Assembly (NCBI GenBank): GCA_016794925.1
Contig: JAEUIW010000015.1
Location: 2,221 to 66,220, forward strand
Direction of reading: 5' to 3'
Length of the DNA stretch: 64,000 nucleotides
DNA from: Phycisphaerae bacterium
GTDB lineage: Bacteria; Planctomycetota; Phycisphaerae; Phycisphaerales; UBA1924
The notes below the pieces were generated by a model, which saw nothing but the letters and a program-made list of their open reading frames with translations, was not told the DNA's origin and ran no database searches. Shown here one piece after another: positions 16,006 through 24,352 of the stretch. Position 1 is the stretch's first letter; every line of letters begins with the position of its first letter. Made by a program: the position numbers and the translations under genes.

Positions 16006-16797
16006 ATGGCCGCGGAGGCCGCCATGCCGCTGGTGATCGCCGGATTCGAGCTCGATTGGGACTGGACGGCGGAGGATCCGCTCAAGGGCGCGGTGGGACC
16101 GGAACGGTTCTTCCACAATCCCTACTACCGCATCCTGAACGCGCGCCGTCTCGAGCATCTGACCACGCTGCGGTTGCCGCTGGAGGGCAAGCGGGTCCTT
16201 GAAGTCGGCGCGGGAATCGGGGATCTGACCGAGTACTTCCTGGACCACGGCTGCGCCGTCACCACGACTGAGGGACGCCCGGAAAACGTCGAATTCCTGA
16301 CTCGCCGATACCGCCGTGACAGTCGCGTGACCGTGGCCCGCCTGGACCTCGATGATCCCGGCCCGGACCCGCCGCCCCGGCACGACATCGTGTGCTGCTA
16401 CGGCGTGCTCTATCACCTCAGGCATCCAGCGGAAGCGATGGCCCTCATCGCGTCGCTCGCCGGGGACCTGCTCCTGCTTGAGACCGTGGTCTCGCCGGGA
16501 TCGGGCGACCGGTGCGACCTGACGCCCGAGAGCACCGATCGCGCCTCGCAGTCGCTCCGCGGCTTGGCGGCGCGTCCCACACGTGCGTGGGTGCTGAACC
16601 GGTTGCGCGAACACCTCGGCCACGCGTACACCACCCGGAGCCAGCCCTGGCACCCGGAGTTCCCGCGCGACTGGTCGGCCGTTCCCCCAGTGGGGCCGGC
16701 CAAGCGTGCCGTGTTCGTGGGTTCGCGATCGCCCATCTCGTCCCCGACGATGCTCGGGCACCTGCCGGTCGTCCATGAGCAGGGGGCGGGAGACTGA
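16006..16797 (+). CDS. Class I SAM-dependent methyltransferase
   Basis: This 263-residue methyltransferase has motif I VLEVGAGIGDLTEYF near residue 65 with an acidic residue after it (TTEGRPENVEFL), motif III-IV region RHDIVCCYGVLYHLRHP, and LLLETVVSPG. The C-terminal part contains RPTRAWVLNRLREHLGHAYT, also found in the next gene. The acceptor is unknown. The ATG at 16006 is taken; an ATG at 16024 is equally plausible. The stop overlaps the start of a paralogue (TGATG), so the two are translationally coupled and probably arose by tandem duplication. Confidence 0.85.
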   Translation: MAAEAAMPLVIAGFELDWDWTAEDPLKGAVGPERFFHNPYYRILNARRLEHLTTLRLPLEGKRVLEVGAGIGDLTEYFLDHGCAVTTTEGRPENVEFLTRRYRRDSRVTVARLDLDDPGPDPPPRHDIVCCYGVLYHLRHPAEAMALIASLAGDLLLLETVVSPGSGDRCDLTPESTDRASQSLRGLAARPTRAWVLNRLREHLGHAYTTRSQPWHPEFPRDWSAVPPVGPAKRAVFVGSRSPISSPTMLGHLPVVHEQGAGD

Positions 16798-17531
16798 TGG
16801 CGAGGATTCCCCGAGCGCGGCCCGATCCGAGGCGGACGTTCCACACGGACGCGCAGGTGCGCCTCAACGCCAGACGCCTCGAGCATCTGTCGCGGTGCGG
16901 GCTGGTCGAGGCGGGACGGAAGGTGTTGGAGGTGGGCGCTGGAATCGGCGACCTGACCTCGTACTTCACCGACCGCGGCTGCTCCATCGTCGTGACCGAG
17001 GGCCGCCGCGAACTGGTCGAACTCATCCGTGCCGGTCAGACCGCGATCATGTCCCGCAAGGCCACGGTGCTGGACCTGGAACGCCCGCCGGCCCCCAGGC
17101 CGGGCGAGTTCGACCTCGCCTTTTGTTACGGCGTGCTGCACCTGCTCGCGGATCCCGCGCCCGCGCTGGACTTCATGCGCGCGTGCCTGCACGATCAGGG
17201 GCGGATTCTTATTGAGATGACCGTGTCGCACGGCGACGCGGAGGTCCTGAATCCGCGCACGCTGCCCGCGGTCGAGATCGACGGCTCGCTGCACGGACGC
17301 GGGTGCCGACCGACCCGTGCGTGGATGTGGGCCCGCCTGCGCGAACGGTTCGAGCACGTGTACGTGCCGCGCGTCCAGCCGCGGCACGAGACCTTCCCCG
17401 TTGAATGGAACCAGGGCCGGACCGACGGCGTGCAACGGGCGGTATTCGTCGCCGCCCGCGCGCCCATCGTCAATCCGTGGCTCGCGTCGGAGTTGCTGCC
17501 GGTGCAGCGGGACGCGCCAACCGGAACATGA
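16797..17531 (+). CDS. Class I SAM-dependent methyltransferase, tandem paralogue
   Basis: This 244-residue paralogue of the upstream gene shares RLNARRLEHLSRCGLVEAG, VLEVGAGIGDLTSYFTDRGC, EFDLAFCYGVLHLLADP, and CRPTRAWMWARLRERFEHVY in the same order. It lacks about 20 residues of the first copy's N-terminus. Both keep the SAM-binding glycine motif, so both may be active on different or sequential sites. The ATG at 16797 overlaps the previous stop. Substrate is unknown. The shared PTRAW region may be the acceptor-recognition part. Confidence 0.85.
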   Translation: MARIPRARPDPRRTFHTDAQVRLNARRLEHLSRCGLVEAGRKVLEVGAGIGDLTSYFTDRGCSIVVTEGRRELVELIRAGQTAIMSRKATVLDLERPPAPRPGEFDLAFCYGVLHLLADPAPALDFMRACLHDQGRILIEMTVSHGDAEVLNPRTLPAVEIDGSLHGRGCRPTRAWMWARLRERFEHVYVPRVQPRHETFPVEWNQGRTDGVQRAVFVAARAPIVNPWLASELLPVQRDAPTGT

Positions 17532-17692
17532 GGGCCGGGTCGTACTGCACGCCGGCCGTTGACGCGTCGCCTCCGCGACCGCCGCAACCCCGATCGGGGT
17601 ATCCTCCCACGCTCCGATCCCAGCGCCGGAGCCGCTCGCCGCGGGCCGGCCGGGCGTCGCCGCGCCGACGTGATCCCGACGGAGCCCGACCC

Positions 17693-18964
17693 GTGAACAC
17701 GAGCAAGCCCGCCATCCGCTTCATCTTCATCACGTTGCTGCTCGACGTGCTCGGGTTCGGCCTGATCATCCCGGTCGCGCCGCGCCTGGTGCAATCGCTG
17801 CTGCACGCCGGCGCCGGGGGCGGAGAGGGCGAAGCGGCCAGCGTCGTGGGGATGCTCACCGCGACCTACGCCGTGATGCAGCTCTTCTTCGCGCCGGTCC
17901 TGGGCGCCCTCTCGGACCACTTCGGCCGTCGGCCGGTGCTGCTGGTGGCGATCTTCGGGTCGGGGCTGGACTACTTCGCCATGTCGCTCTCGCCCAGCCT
18001 GTGGGTGCTGTTCGTGACGCGGGCCGTCAACGGCCTCTCGGGCGCGAGCATGACCGTCGCCAGCGCCTACATCGCCGACGTGACGCCCCCGGAGAAACGG
18101 GCCGCGGGCTTCGGGATCGTGGGCGCCGCCTTCGGGCTGGGCTTCGTGCTCGGGCCGGTGATCGGCGGTCTGCTCGGCTCGATCGACACGCACTACCCCT
18201 TCTACGCCGCGGGCGCCATGTCCCTGCTCAACTGGCTCTACGGCGTGTTCGTGCTCCCCGAGTCGCTCGCGCCCGAGAACCGCGCCGCCTTCCGCCTCCG
18301 ACGCGCCAACCCGATGGGCGCCTTCGCCGGCCTGGCCCGTTACCCGCTCGTGGCGGGCATGGCCGCGTCGTTTTTCCTCATGAACCTGGCCATGTTCGGC
18401 CTGCACGCCACCTGGGTCCTCTACACCCAGCACCGGTATCAATGGAATCCCACGCGGGTCGGCCTCTCCCTCACGCTCGTGGGCATCGGCGCGGCGGTCG
18501 TGCAGGCCGGGCTCGCGCGACGCCTCATCCCGGCGCTGGGCGAGCGCCGCTCCCTGCTCATCGGCGTCGCCATCGGCGTGCTGAGCTACATCGGCTACGG
18601 CGCGGCCACGCAGGGCTGGATGATCTTCGCCATCATCGCGCTCGCCTCCATCGGCGGCATCGCCCAGCCCGCCGCGCAGTCGCTCATCACCCGCACCGTC
18701 CGCCCCGACGAGCAGGGAGCCACCCAGGGCGCGCTCACCGCGCTGCAGAGCGTGGCGAACATCCTGGGGCCGATCCTCGGCACATCGGCCTTCGCCTACG
18801 CGATCTCCGACCGCGCCGCCCCGCCGCTGAACGTTCCCGGCCTGTCGTTCTTCATCGGCGCGATCCTCTGCGCCGCGGGGTGGACGGTGGCCGCGTGGGC
18901 CACGCGCTCGGTCCCGCCCATGCCCGCGTCCGCGGGCCCCGCCCCGACGGACCCGCGACCATGA
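17693..18964 (+). CDS. MFS transporter, tetracycline-resistance (TCR)-like
   Basis: This 423-residue major facilitator protein has twelve predicted helices. It begins with IRFIFITLLLDVLGFGLIIP, followed by the loop 2-3 signature GALSDHFGRRPVLL and, after helix 4, GAAFGLGFVLGPVIGG, which is characteristic of drug-H+ antiporters of the TetA/TCR type. The GTG at 17693 has GGAG eight bases upstream. Earlier in-frame residues are not membrane-like. The stop overlaps the start of a VOC protein (ATGA), so the two are coupled. Export of a small organic compound is likely. Tetracycline itself cannot be claimed. Confidence 0.88.
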   Translation: MNTSKPAIRFIFITLLLDVLGFGLIIPVAPRLVQSLLHAGAGGGEGEAASVVGMLTATYAVMQLFFAPVLGALSDHFGRRPVLLVAIFGSGLDYFAMSLSPSLWVLFVTRAVNGLSGASMTVASAYIADVTPPEKRAAGFGIVGAAFGLGFVLGPVIGGLLGSIDTHYPFYAAGAMSLLNWLYGVFVLPESLAPENRAAFRLRRANPMGAFAGLARYPLVAGMAASFFLMNLAMFGLHATWVLYTQHRYQWNPTRVGLSLTLVGIGAAVVQAGLARRLIPALGERRSLLIGVAIGVLSYIGYGAATQGWMIFAIIALASIGGIAQPAAQSLITRTVRPDEQGATQGALTALQSVANILGPILGTSAFAYAISDRAAPPLNVPGLSFFIGAILCAAGWTVAAWATRSVPPMPASAGPAPTDPRP

Positions 18965-19368
18965 GCCGACCCCCGATCCTGCGCGTGAGCGAGACCGTGC
19001 TGTACGCCGCGGACCTCGGCCCGACGGCCGATTTCTATGCCCGGGTGCTCGGCCTGCGCGAGCTGCCCGCGCGCTCGGAGCTCTCGGCCAAGTTCCGCCT
19101 GCCGGATCGCGGCGTCCTGCTCGTGTTCGATCCCCGGACCTCGGCGCTCCCGGGCCGCGAGGTTCCCTCCCACGGCGCCGTCGGCCCCGGCCATGTCGCC
19201 TTCGATGTCCCCGCGGGGTGCCTGCAACGCTGGCGCGAGGAGCTCGAACGCCGCGCCGTGCCCATCGAACGCGAGGTCGCCTGGGACCGCGGCGGCCGCT
19301 CGATCTACGTCCGCGACCCGGCGGGCAACTCCGTCGAACTCGTCGAGGGGTCGATCTGGCCCGATTGA
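18961..19368 (+). CDS. VOC-family protein coupled to MFS transporter
   Basis: This is a 135-residue glyoxalase/dioxygenase-fold protein. SETVLYAADLGPTADFYARV is the typical first module, GPGHVAFDVPAGCLQRWREE carries a likely metal-ligand His, and SIYVRDPAGNSVELVEGSIW has the DPxGN turn and a Glu ligand. The ATG overlaps the transporter stop. VOC proteins beside MFS exporters sometimes bind or modify the exported compound (for example bleomycin or fosfomycin resistance types), but nothing here fixes the substrate. Confidence 0.85.
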   Translation: MSRPPILRVSETVLYAADLGPTADFYARVLGLRELPARSELSAKFRLPDRGVLLVFDPRTSALPGREVPSHGAVGPGHVAFDVPAGCLQRWREELERRAVPIEREVAWDRGGRSIYVRDPAGNSVELVEGSIWPD

Positions 19369-19389
19369 CTCCCGCGCCCGCTTCGCCGG

Positions 19390-21489
19390 CTACTCCTCGT
19401 CGTCCCGCAGCCGCGCCACCACGCTGAAGTCCTCCAGCGTCGTCGTGTCCTGGGTGATCTTCTCGACGCCCGCGGCCACGTCCCGCAGCAGCCGTCGCAT
19501 GATCTTCCCGGACCGCGTCTTGGGCAGGCCCTCCGCGAACCGCACCTGCTCGGGCCGTGCCAGCGCGCCCACTTCCCGGGCGACGTGCGCGCCGAGCTCC
19601 TTCTTCAACGCGTCGTCCGCCGCTCGCCCCTCGCGCGCCAGCCACGCCGGCCGGAGCGTCACGAACGCGACGATCGCGCTCCCCTTGATGTCGTGCGGCA
19701 CGCCCACGACCGCCGCCTCGGCCACGGCCGGATGGCTCACCAGCGCGCTCTCGACCTCCATCGTCCCCAGCAGGTGGCCGGACACCTTGATCACGTCGTC
19801 GATGCGGCCCTGGATCCAGAAATAGCCGTCGGTGTCCCGCCGCGCCCCGTCGGCGGAGAAATAGAACGGCGCGCCCGTCGCGGGGTCCTTCACGCGGCCC
19901 CAGTAGTTGCTCACGAACCGCTCGCGATTCCCGTACACGCCGCGCAGCATCCCCGGCCAGGGGCGCCGGATGACGAACAGCCCGCCCCGGTTGGGCGGCA
20001 GCTCCTCGCCGCGCTCGTTGACGATCGCCGCGTCGATGCCCGGCATCGGCAGCGTGCACGAGCCGGGCTTGGTGCCGATCGCCCCGGGCAGCGGCGTGAC
20101 CACGTGCCCGCCCGTCTCGGTCTGCCAGTAGGTGTCCACCACCGGGCACCGCTCACGCCCGATGTGCCGGTGGTACCACATCCAGGCCTCGGGATTGATC
20201 GGCTCGCCGACGGTCCCCAGCAGCCTGAGGCTCGACAGGTCGTGCCCCGCCGGCAGCTCGTCCCCCCACTTCATGAACGTGCGGATGGCCGTGGGCGCCG
20301 TGTAGAACTGCGTCACCCCGTGACGCGCGATGATGTCCCAGAAGCGGTCCTGCCGCGGGAAGTTCGGCGCGCCCTCGTACATCAGCGTGGTCACGCGGTT
20401 CATCAGCGGCCCGTACAGCACGTAGCTGTGCCCGGTGATCCACCCCACGTCCGCCGAGCACCAGAACAACTGCCCCGCGTCGGGCGCGAGGTTGAACGTC
20501 AGCCGCGCCGTCATCTGCACGAACGCCAGGTACCCGCCCGTGGTGTGCAGGATCCCCTTGGGCTTGCCCGTGCTCCCCGACGTGTACAGCAGGAACAGCA
20601 TGTCCTCGCTGTCCATCTCCGCGCACGGGCACGCGCCCGATGCGCCCCCCACCGCGTCCCGCCACCAGTGGTACCGCGTCGGGCCGATCCGCGCCTCCCC
20701 CGATCGGAATGCGTCTCCCCGGGCGCTGGCCCCGACCCGGTCCAGCACCAGCACGTGGTTCACGACGTGGCCCTGGTTGGCAAGGGCCCGCACCCCCTCG
20801 TCCACGTTCGCCAGCAGCGGCACGATCTCGCCGCGCCGGTACCCGCCGTCCGCCGTGACAATCACCCGCGAGCCCGCGTCCGCCGCCCGCTCCGCGATCG
20901 CGTGCGGCGCGAACCCGCCGAAGATCACCGAGTGGGCCGCGCCCAGCCGCGCGCACGCCAGCACCGCCACCGCCAGCTCCGGCACCATCGGCATGTAGAT
21001 CGTCACCACGTCGCCGCGCGTCACCCCCAACGCCCGCAGCGCGTTGGCGCACCGGCCGGTCTCGATCATCAGCTCCCGGTACGTCAGCCGCCGGACCTCC
21101 GGCCCCGCGCCCCAGGGCCCGCCCACCGGCTCGCCCTCCCACACCAACGCGACCGTTTCGCCGAACCCCGACTCGACGTGCCGATCCACGCAGTTGTGGC
21201 ACGCGTTGAGCGTCCCCCCCGTGAACCACTTCGCGTCCGGCGCGGACCACTCCAGCACCCGCGTGAACGGCCTGAACCAGTTCAGCCGCGCCGCCTCCTC
21301 GCGCCAGAACCCCTCCGGATCCTCCACCGACCGCCGGTGCAGGGCCCGGTACTCCGCCATCGAGCCCACGTGCCAACGCGCGAAGCCCGACTCCGCCGCA
21401 TCACGAGGCGGGAACAACCGGTTCTCCACCAGCGTGGAATCGATGCCCCGTGCGGAGCCGGCCTGATCGGCGCTGCCTGTCGTGCTCAT
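19390..21489 (-). CDS. acs: Acetate--CoA ligase (acetyl-CoA synthetase)
   Basis: The 699-residue enzyme activates acetate to acetyl-AMP and then acetyl-CoA. Signatures: WFRPFTRVLEWSAPDAKWFT and GGTLNACHNCVDRH in the N-terminal ACAS_N part, the phosphate loop LLYTSGSTGKPKGILHTTGG, VGWITGHSYVLYGPL, DTYWQTETGGHVVTP, DGYFWIQGRIDDVIKVSGH, and the C-terminal PKTRSGKIMRRLLR with the acetylatable Lys. It is slightly longer than typical Acs (about 650), the excess being at the N-terminus. The ATG at 21489 (MSTTGSADQAG) is chosen. It is convergent with the MFS-VOC pair, 21 bases apart. Confidence 0.95.
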   Translation of the reverse strand: MSTTGSADQAGSARGIDSTLVENRLFPPRDAAESGFARWHVGSMAEYRALHRRSVEDPEGFWREEAARLNWFRPFTRVLEWSAPDAKWFTGGTLNACHNCVDRHVESGFGETVALVWEGEPVGGPWGAGPEVRRLTYRELMIETGRCANALRALGVTRGDVVTIYMPMVPELAVAVLACARLGAAHSVIFGGFAPHAIAERAADAGSRVIVTADGGYRRGEIVPLLANVDEGVRALANQGHVVNHVLVLDRVGASARGDAFRSGEARIGPTRYHWWRDAVGGASGACPCAEMDSEDMLFLLYTSGSTGKPKGILHTTGGYLAFVQMTARLTFNLAPDAGQLFWCSADVGWITGHSYVLYGPLMNRVTTLMYEGAPNFPRQDRFWDIIARHGVTQFYTAPTAIRTFMKWGDELPAGHDLSSLRLLGTVGEPINPEAWMWYHRHIGRERCPVVDTYWQTETGGHVVTPLPGAIGTKPGSCTLPMPGIDAAIVNERGEELPPNRGGLFVIRRPWPGMLRGVYGNRERFVSNYWGRVKDPATGAPFYFSADGARRDTDGYFWIQGRIDDVIKVSGHLLGTMEVESALVSHPAVAEAAVVGVPHDIKGSAIVAFVTLRPAWLAREGRAADDALKKELGAHVAREVGALARPEQVRFAEGLPKTRSGKIMRRLLRDVAAGVEKITQDTTTLEDFSVVARLRDDEE

Positions 21490-21556
21490 GCCGACAGTGT
21501 ACCGAGCACCCGCCGCGGCACGGCCCGCCTTTGGCACGAACCCGCGCGGCCGGAAC

Positions 21557-22417
21557 TCACTCCCGCTTCCGCCCCGCCGATCGCGCCGGCGCCGCCTTGG
21601 GGGCTTGCTTCACCGCCGGCGCCGCCTTGGCGCTCTCGCCCGACCCACCAGCCGGCGCTTTCATCTTGGGCACGACCGGCGCTCGGCCCGCGCCCCCGGG
21701 CCCCGCGGCCATCTTCGGAACCACCGGCGCTCGGCCCGCGCCCCCGGGCCCCGCGGCCATCTTCGGAACCACCGGCGCCTTGCTCCGCGACACGCCGCCC
21801 GTGCGCACCGCCGCCGGCACCTCCCGCTTCAGCTTGACCTCACGCTCGGCCGTCCCGCCGTTGGGACCCGCAACCTCGCGCTCCCGCGTCACCGTGTCCG
21901 CGTCCCGGGCGATCGGTGAATCCATCTCGGCGACGGGGACGTCCGGACCGGTGATGGTCCCTTCTCCATTGACCGTGCTCCCCTCGCGAACCCACGTGCC
22001 CTGCGCGTTCACCTTCCCGCCGCCCGGTCCCGTCGCCGAACCCGACCGCGTGACCGTCCGACCCTCGGCGCCCGCCACGCTCGACTCGCGCGCCACGCCC
22101 GACCCCACCCGTGTCGCCCGATCCTCGCGGCTCAGCGCGCTGCCGGAATGGACCGTCGAATCCGCCGCGCCGCCCACGCTCGCTCCTCCCCGCGCCCCGC
22201 CCCCGCGCATCGACGGCGCCGAGATGCGCGTGATCGCGCCCGGTCGGAAAAAACGCGCCGGACCGGCCCCGCCGTGCGGCCCCGGCATCACAACCACGCC
22301 CCGGGCCGCAGCACTCGGCTCGTCCTGAACCGGCTGCCGCCCCAGCACCGCCGCCGAGAACCCCAACGCGGTCAGCAACGCGGCAGCGGTTCGAACGGTC
22401 ATGATTCGCGTGTGCAT
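21557..22417 (-). CDS. Secreted low-complexity protein with tandem repeats
   Basis: This 286-residue exported protein has a signal peptide (hydrophobic VRTAAALLTALGFSAAVLG). The middle reads as Thr/Gly/Ser-rich degenerate beta-type repeats of the form VTRSGSATGPGGGKVNAQG, TWVREGSTVNGEGTITGP. A Lys/Pro/Ala-rich tail carries a 16-residue repeat APVVPKMAAGPGGAGR present about three times, encoded by 48-bp DNA repeats. The ATG at 22417 has GGAGG about eight bases upstream; another ATG is at 22402. The basic C-terminus may bind polyanions. No enzymatic motif is seen. Function unknown. Confidence 0.7.
   Translation of the reverse strand: MHTRIMTVRTAAALLTALGFSAAVLGRQPVQDEPSAAARGVVVMPGPHGGAGPARFFRPGAITRISAPSMRGGGARGGASVGGAADSTVHSGSALSREDRATRVGSGVARESSVAGAEGRTVTRSGSATGPGGGKVNAQGTWVREGSTVNGEGTITGPDVPVAEMDSPIARDADTVTREREVAGPNGGTAEREVKLKREVPAAVRTGGVSRSKAPVVPKMAAGPGGAGRAPVVPKMAAGPGGAGRAPVVPKMKAPAGGSGESAKAAPAVKQAPKAAPARSAGRKRE
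21663..21780. repeat. 48-bp tandem repeat inside coding sequence
   Basis: A 48-bp unit starts at 21663, 21711 and 21759 (the last partial). The unit ending at 21758 is nearly identical to the previous one. It preserves frame and encodes the 16-residue APVVPKM... repeats of the secreted protein. Copy number could vary between strains by slippage. Confidence 0.8.
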
Positions 22418-22532
22418 TATCGGGCCTCCGGTAAGCGGTGCGGACACCTACAGCTTCGGATTGATTGGTGCGCCCACCACGACGCAATCTCGACCGCCCG
22501 TGCCCCAGGGTCCGGTTATTCCGGCACGGGCT

Positions 22533-22982
22533 TCATCCCCCGCCAGCCAGCTCGCGTACCGATTCGTTCAGGCGCGCCGCCAGCGCCGCTCGCTCCGCCG
22601 CCCCGATGTTCCCCGCGAGCCGATCCGCCGGCCACCCCCACACCGGGTTTCGCGGGTCGGGATCATCCGCGTGCCGCGGAATGACGTGCCAGTGGACGTG
22701 CCCCACCTGGTTGCCCAGACACTCGTAGTTGATCCGCGGGGGTCCCAGGTCGCCCCGGCAGACCTCCCGGACCGCCCGCGCCACGATCGCGACCTCTCCA
22801 AAGACCGCACGCTGCTCGTCCGTCGTGAGTTCATCCAGGTGCTCGACGTGACGGTTCAGCACCAGCACGCACCAGCCGCGGCAGCCCTGCTTGTCGTTGA
22901 GGAACACCCGCGAGCGCCCCAACCGGGCCACCGTCAGCAGCCGATCGTCCCGCCCGAGTTCGGCGCAGAGCGGACAGGTCAC
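22533..22982 (-). CDS. HIT-family nucleotide hydrolase/transferase
   Basis: This 149-residue histidine-triad protein has the active-site triad HVHWHVIPR with His95, 97 and 99, an upstream segment LNRHVEHLDELTTDEQRAVF, and an N-terminal CPLC that with nearby residues may bind zinc. HIT proteins hydrolyse or transfer nucleoside monophosphates (AMP-lysine, Ap4A and similar). The GTG at 22982 overlaps the stop of the MBL-like gene in GTGA, so it is translationally coupled as the last gene of coaD - MBL-like - HIT. The precise substrate is unknown. Confidence 0.88.
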   Translation of the reverse strand: MTCPLCAELGRDDRLLTVARLGRSRVFLNDKQGCRGWCVLVLNRHVEHLDELTTDEQRAVFGEVAIVARAVREVCRGDLGPPRINYECLGNQVGHVHWHVIPRHADDPDPRNPVWGWPADRLAGNIGAAERAALAARLNESVRELAGGG

Positions 22983-23710
22983 GGTCCGTCGCCCGCGTCG
23001 GCTCCCCCGGGACCGAGCGCCAGGCGGTCGAACCGCCGCAGCGGATTGAGCACGAGGTTGTCCCGCCCCAGGATCAGCGCATCGGCCACCTCGACCGCTT
23101 CCGCGAAACTCTCCCGCGCCGCGTCCAGGTCCGCCGCCGTGGGCAGCACCATGCCGCGCTCCAGGTGCTCCACCGTGGGAATGGCGTCGCCGCAGACCAT
23201 CGTCGTCGCGTTCCCGTCCGCCAGCAGCAGCCCGCACAGGCCCGGCGTGACCCCCGGGAGCGGGAATAGATCCACGCCCGGCGCGAGCCGGTCGGGCGCG
23301 GCGACGAATCGCTGCAGCAGCGCGACCTCGGCGGCCAGCGCCGCCGCGAGCTCGCCGTCGCCATCCCGGTGCGCCCGCGCCAACTGCTGGGCCATCGGCA
23401 CGCCCACCGTCTCGCGCTCCCGTTCGCCGATCCACCACGTCGCGTGCCCGAACAGCGGCAACCCGCGCCGCGTGTCGGGCCGGAAACTCGTCAGGAACAC
23501 GTGCGTCACCGCCCCGGGACCGAGGTTGGTCCGTTCCCGCAGTCGCGCCTCCAGCGCCACCGGCGCCGGACCCGGGTCCACCAGGATCGCCAGCTCCCGC
23601 ACCCGGATCAGCGTCGTGGTCGCGTGCCCGGCCCGGGTCGGCGCCCGCTCGTTCCACAGCGGGTTGGCCGACAGGCAGCCGATCGAGATCACCCGCGCGT
23701 CCAGGCTCAC
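22979..23710 (-). CDS. Metallo-beta-lactamase-fold protein with degenerate metal site
   Basis: The 243-residue protein has the order of the MBL fold: TTTLIRVRELAILVDPGPAP, then VTHVFLTSFRPDTRRGLP where active enzymes have THxHxDH, then LFPLPGVTPGLCGLLL and MVCGDAIPTVEHLERG. The usual His ligands are replaced (T-S-F-R-P-D-T), so zinc binding at that site is doubtful, while the later VCGDA Asp is kept. The GTG at 23710 overlaps the coaD stop (GTGA), and its own stop overlaps the HIT start. It may be a non-catalytic or altered hydrolase, or binding may use other residues. Confidence 0.75.
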   Translation of the reverse strand: MSLDARVISIGCLSANPLWNERAPTRAGHATTTLIRVRELAILVDPGPAPVALEARLRERTNLGPGAVTHVFLTSFRPDTRRGLPLFGHATWWIGERERETVGVPMAQQLARAHRDGDGELAAALAAEVALLQRFVAAPDRLAPGVDLFPLPGVTPGLCGLLLADGNATTMVCGDAIPTVEHLERGMVLPTAADLDAARESFAEAVEVADALILGRDNLVLNPLRRFDRLALGPGGADAGDGP

Positions 23711-24315
23711 GCCTCGTCGCCCCGGGGCTCGGCGCCCCCCGAGTTCGCCGCCAGCAGCCGCTCCAGCACCGGGTGGCTCAGACGCTTCTTCTCGCGCAGC
23801 GCCACGATGACCGACGGCGGCACCATCGTCGCCAGCGCCGAGAGGTCCCGCGCCATGGCCGTGATCTGCTTGATCAGGCTCGAACTCGTGTACACGAAGT
23901 CCGGCCCCGCGACGATGAACGCCGTCTCCAGCCCCGCGACCTGCCGGTTCGTCAGCGCCTGCTGCACCTCGTTCTGCAGGTCCGAGAGATTGCGGATCCC
24001 CCGCAGCAGCACCGTCGCACGGATCGAACGCGCGAAATCCACCGTCAGGCCCTCGTACGACTCCACGCGCACCGGCGCCCCCGCCGGTTCCGCGCCCACG
24101 ATCTCGCCCACCAGCTCGCGCGCCATCGCCACACGCTCCGCGCTCGTGAACAGCTCGCCCTTGCCGGGATTGCGCCCCACCGCCACCACCAGCCGGTCGA
24201 ACATCCGACGCCCGCGACGGATCACGTCCAGGTGCCCGAACGTGATGGGGTCGAACGAGCCGGGATACACCGCGACGTGCGGGGGCGAGGCGGGCGTGGG
24301 AATGACGGGCATCAC
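23707..24315 (-). CDS. coaD: Pantetheine-phosphate adenylyltransferase
   Basis: CoaD transfers AMP to 4'-phosphopantetheine in coenzyme A synthesis. The 202-residue protein starts VAVYPGSFDPITFGHLDVI with the TxGH nucleotide-binding motif at 25-28, followed by RLVVAVGRNPGKG, VLLRGIRNLSDLQNEVQQAL, and the C-terminal YTSSSLIKQITAMARDLSAL, equivalent to ISSSxVR. It is somewhat longer than the usual 160 residues, owing to short N- and C-terminal extensions. It heads the overlapping coaD - MBL-like - HIT chain. A second ATG lies one codon downstream. Confidence 0.94.
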   Translation of the reverse strand: MMPVIPTPASPPHVAVYPGSFDPITFGHLDVIRRGRRMFDRLVVAVGRNPGKGELFTSAERVAMARELVGEIVGAEPAGAPVRVESYEGLTVDFARSIRATVLLRGIRNLSDLQNEVQQALTNRQVAGLETAFIVAGPDFVYTSSSLIKQITAMARDLSALATMVPPSVIVALREKKRLSHPVLERLLAANSGGAEPRGDEA

Positions 24316-24352
24316 GAAAAGTGTACGGCCGCGAACCCGCCGCCGCGCCCGC

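Noticed and set aside
17693-19368. Antibiotic-resistance cassette (MFS plus VOC)
   Set aside because: The families are right for this, but there is no mobile element, no abnormal composition and no residue that assigns a drug, so it is kept as a general exporter pair.
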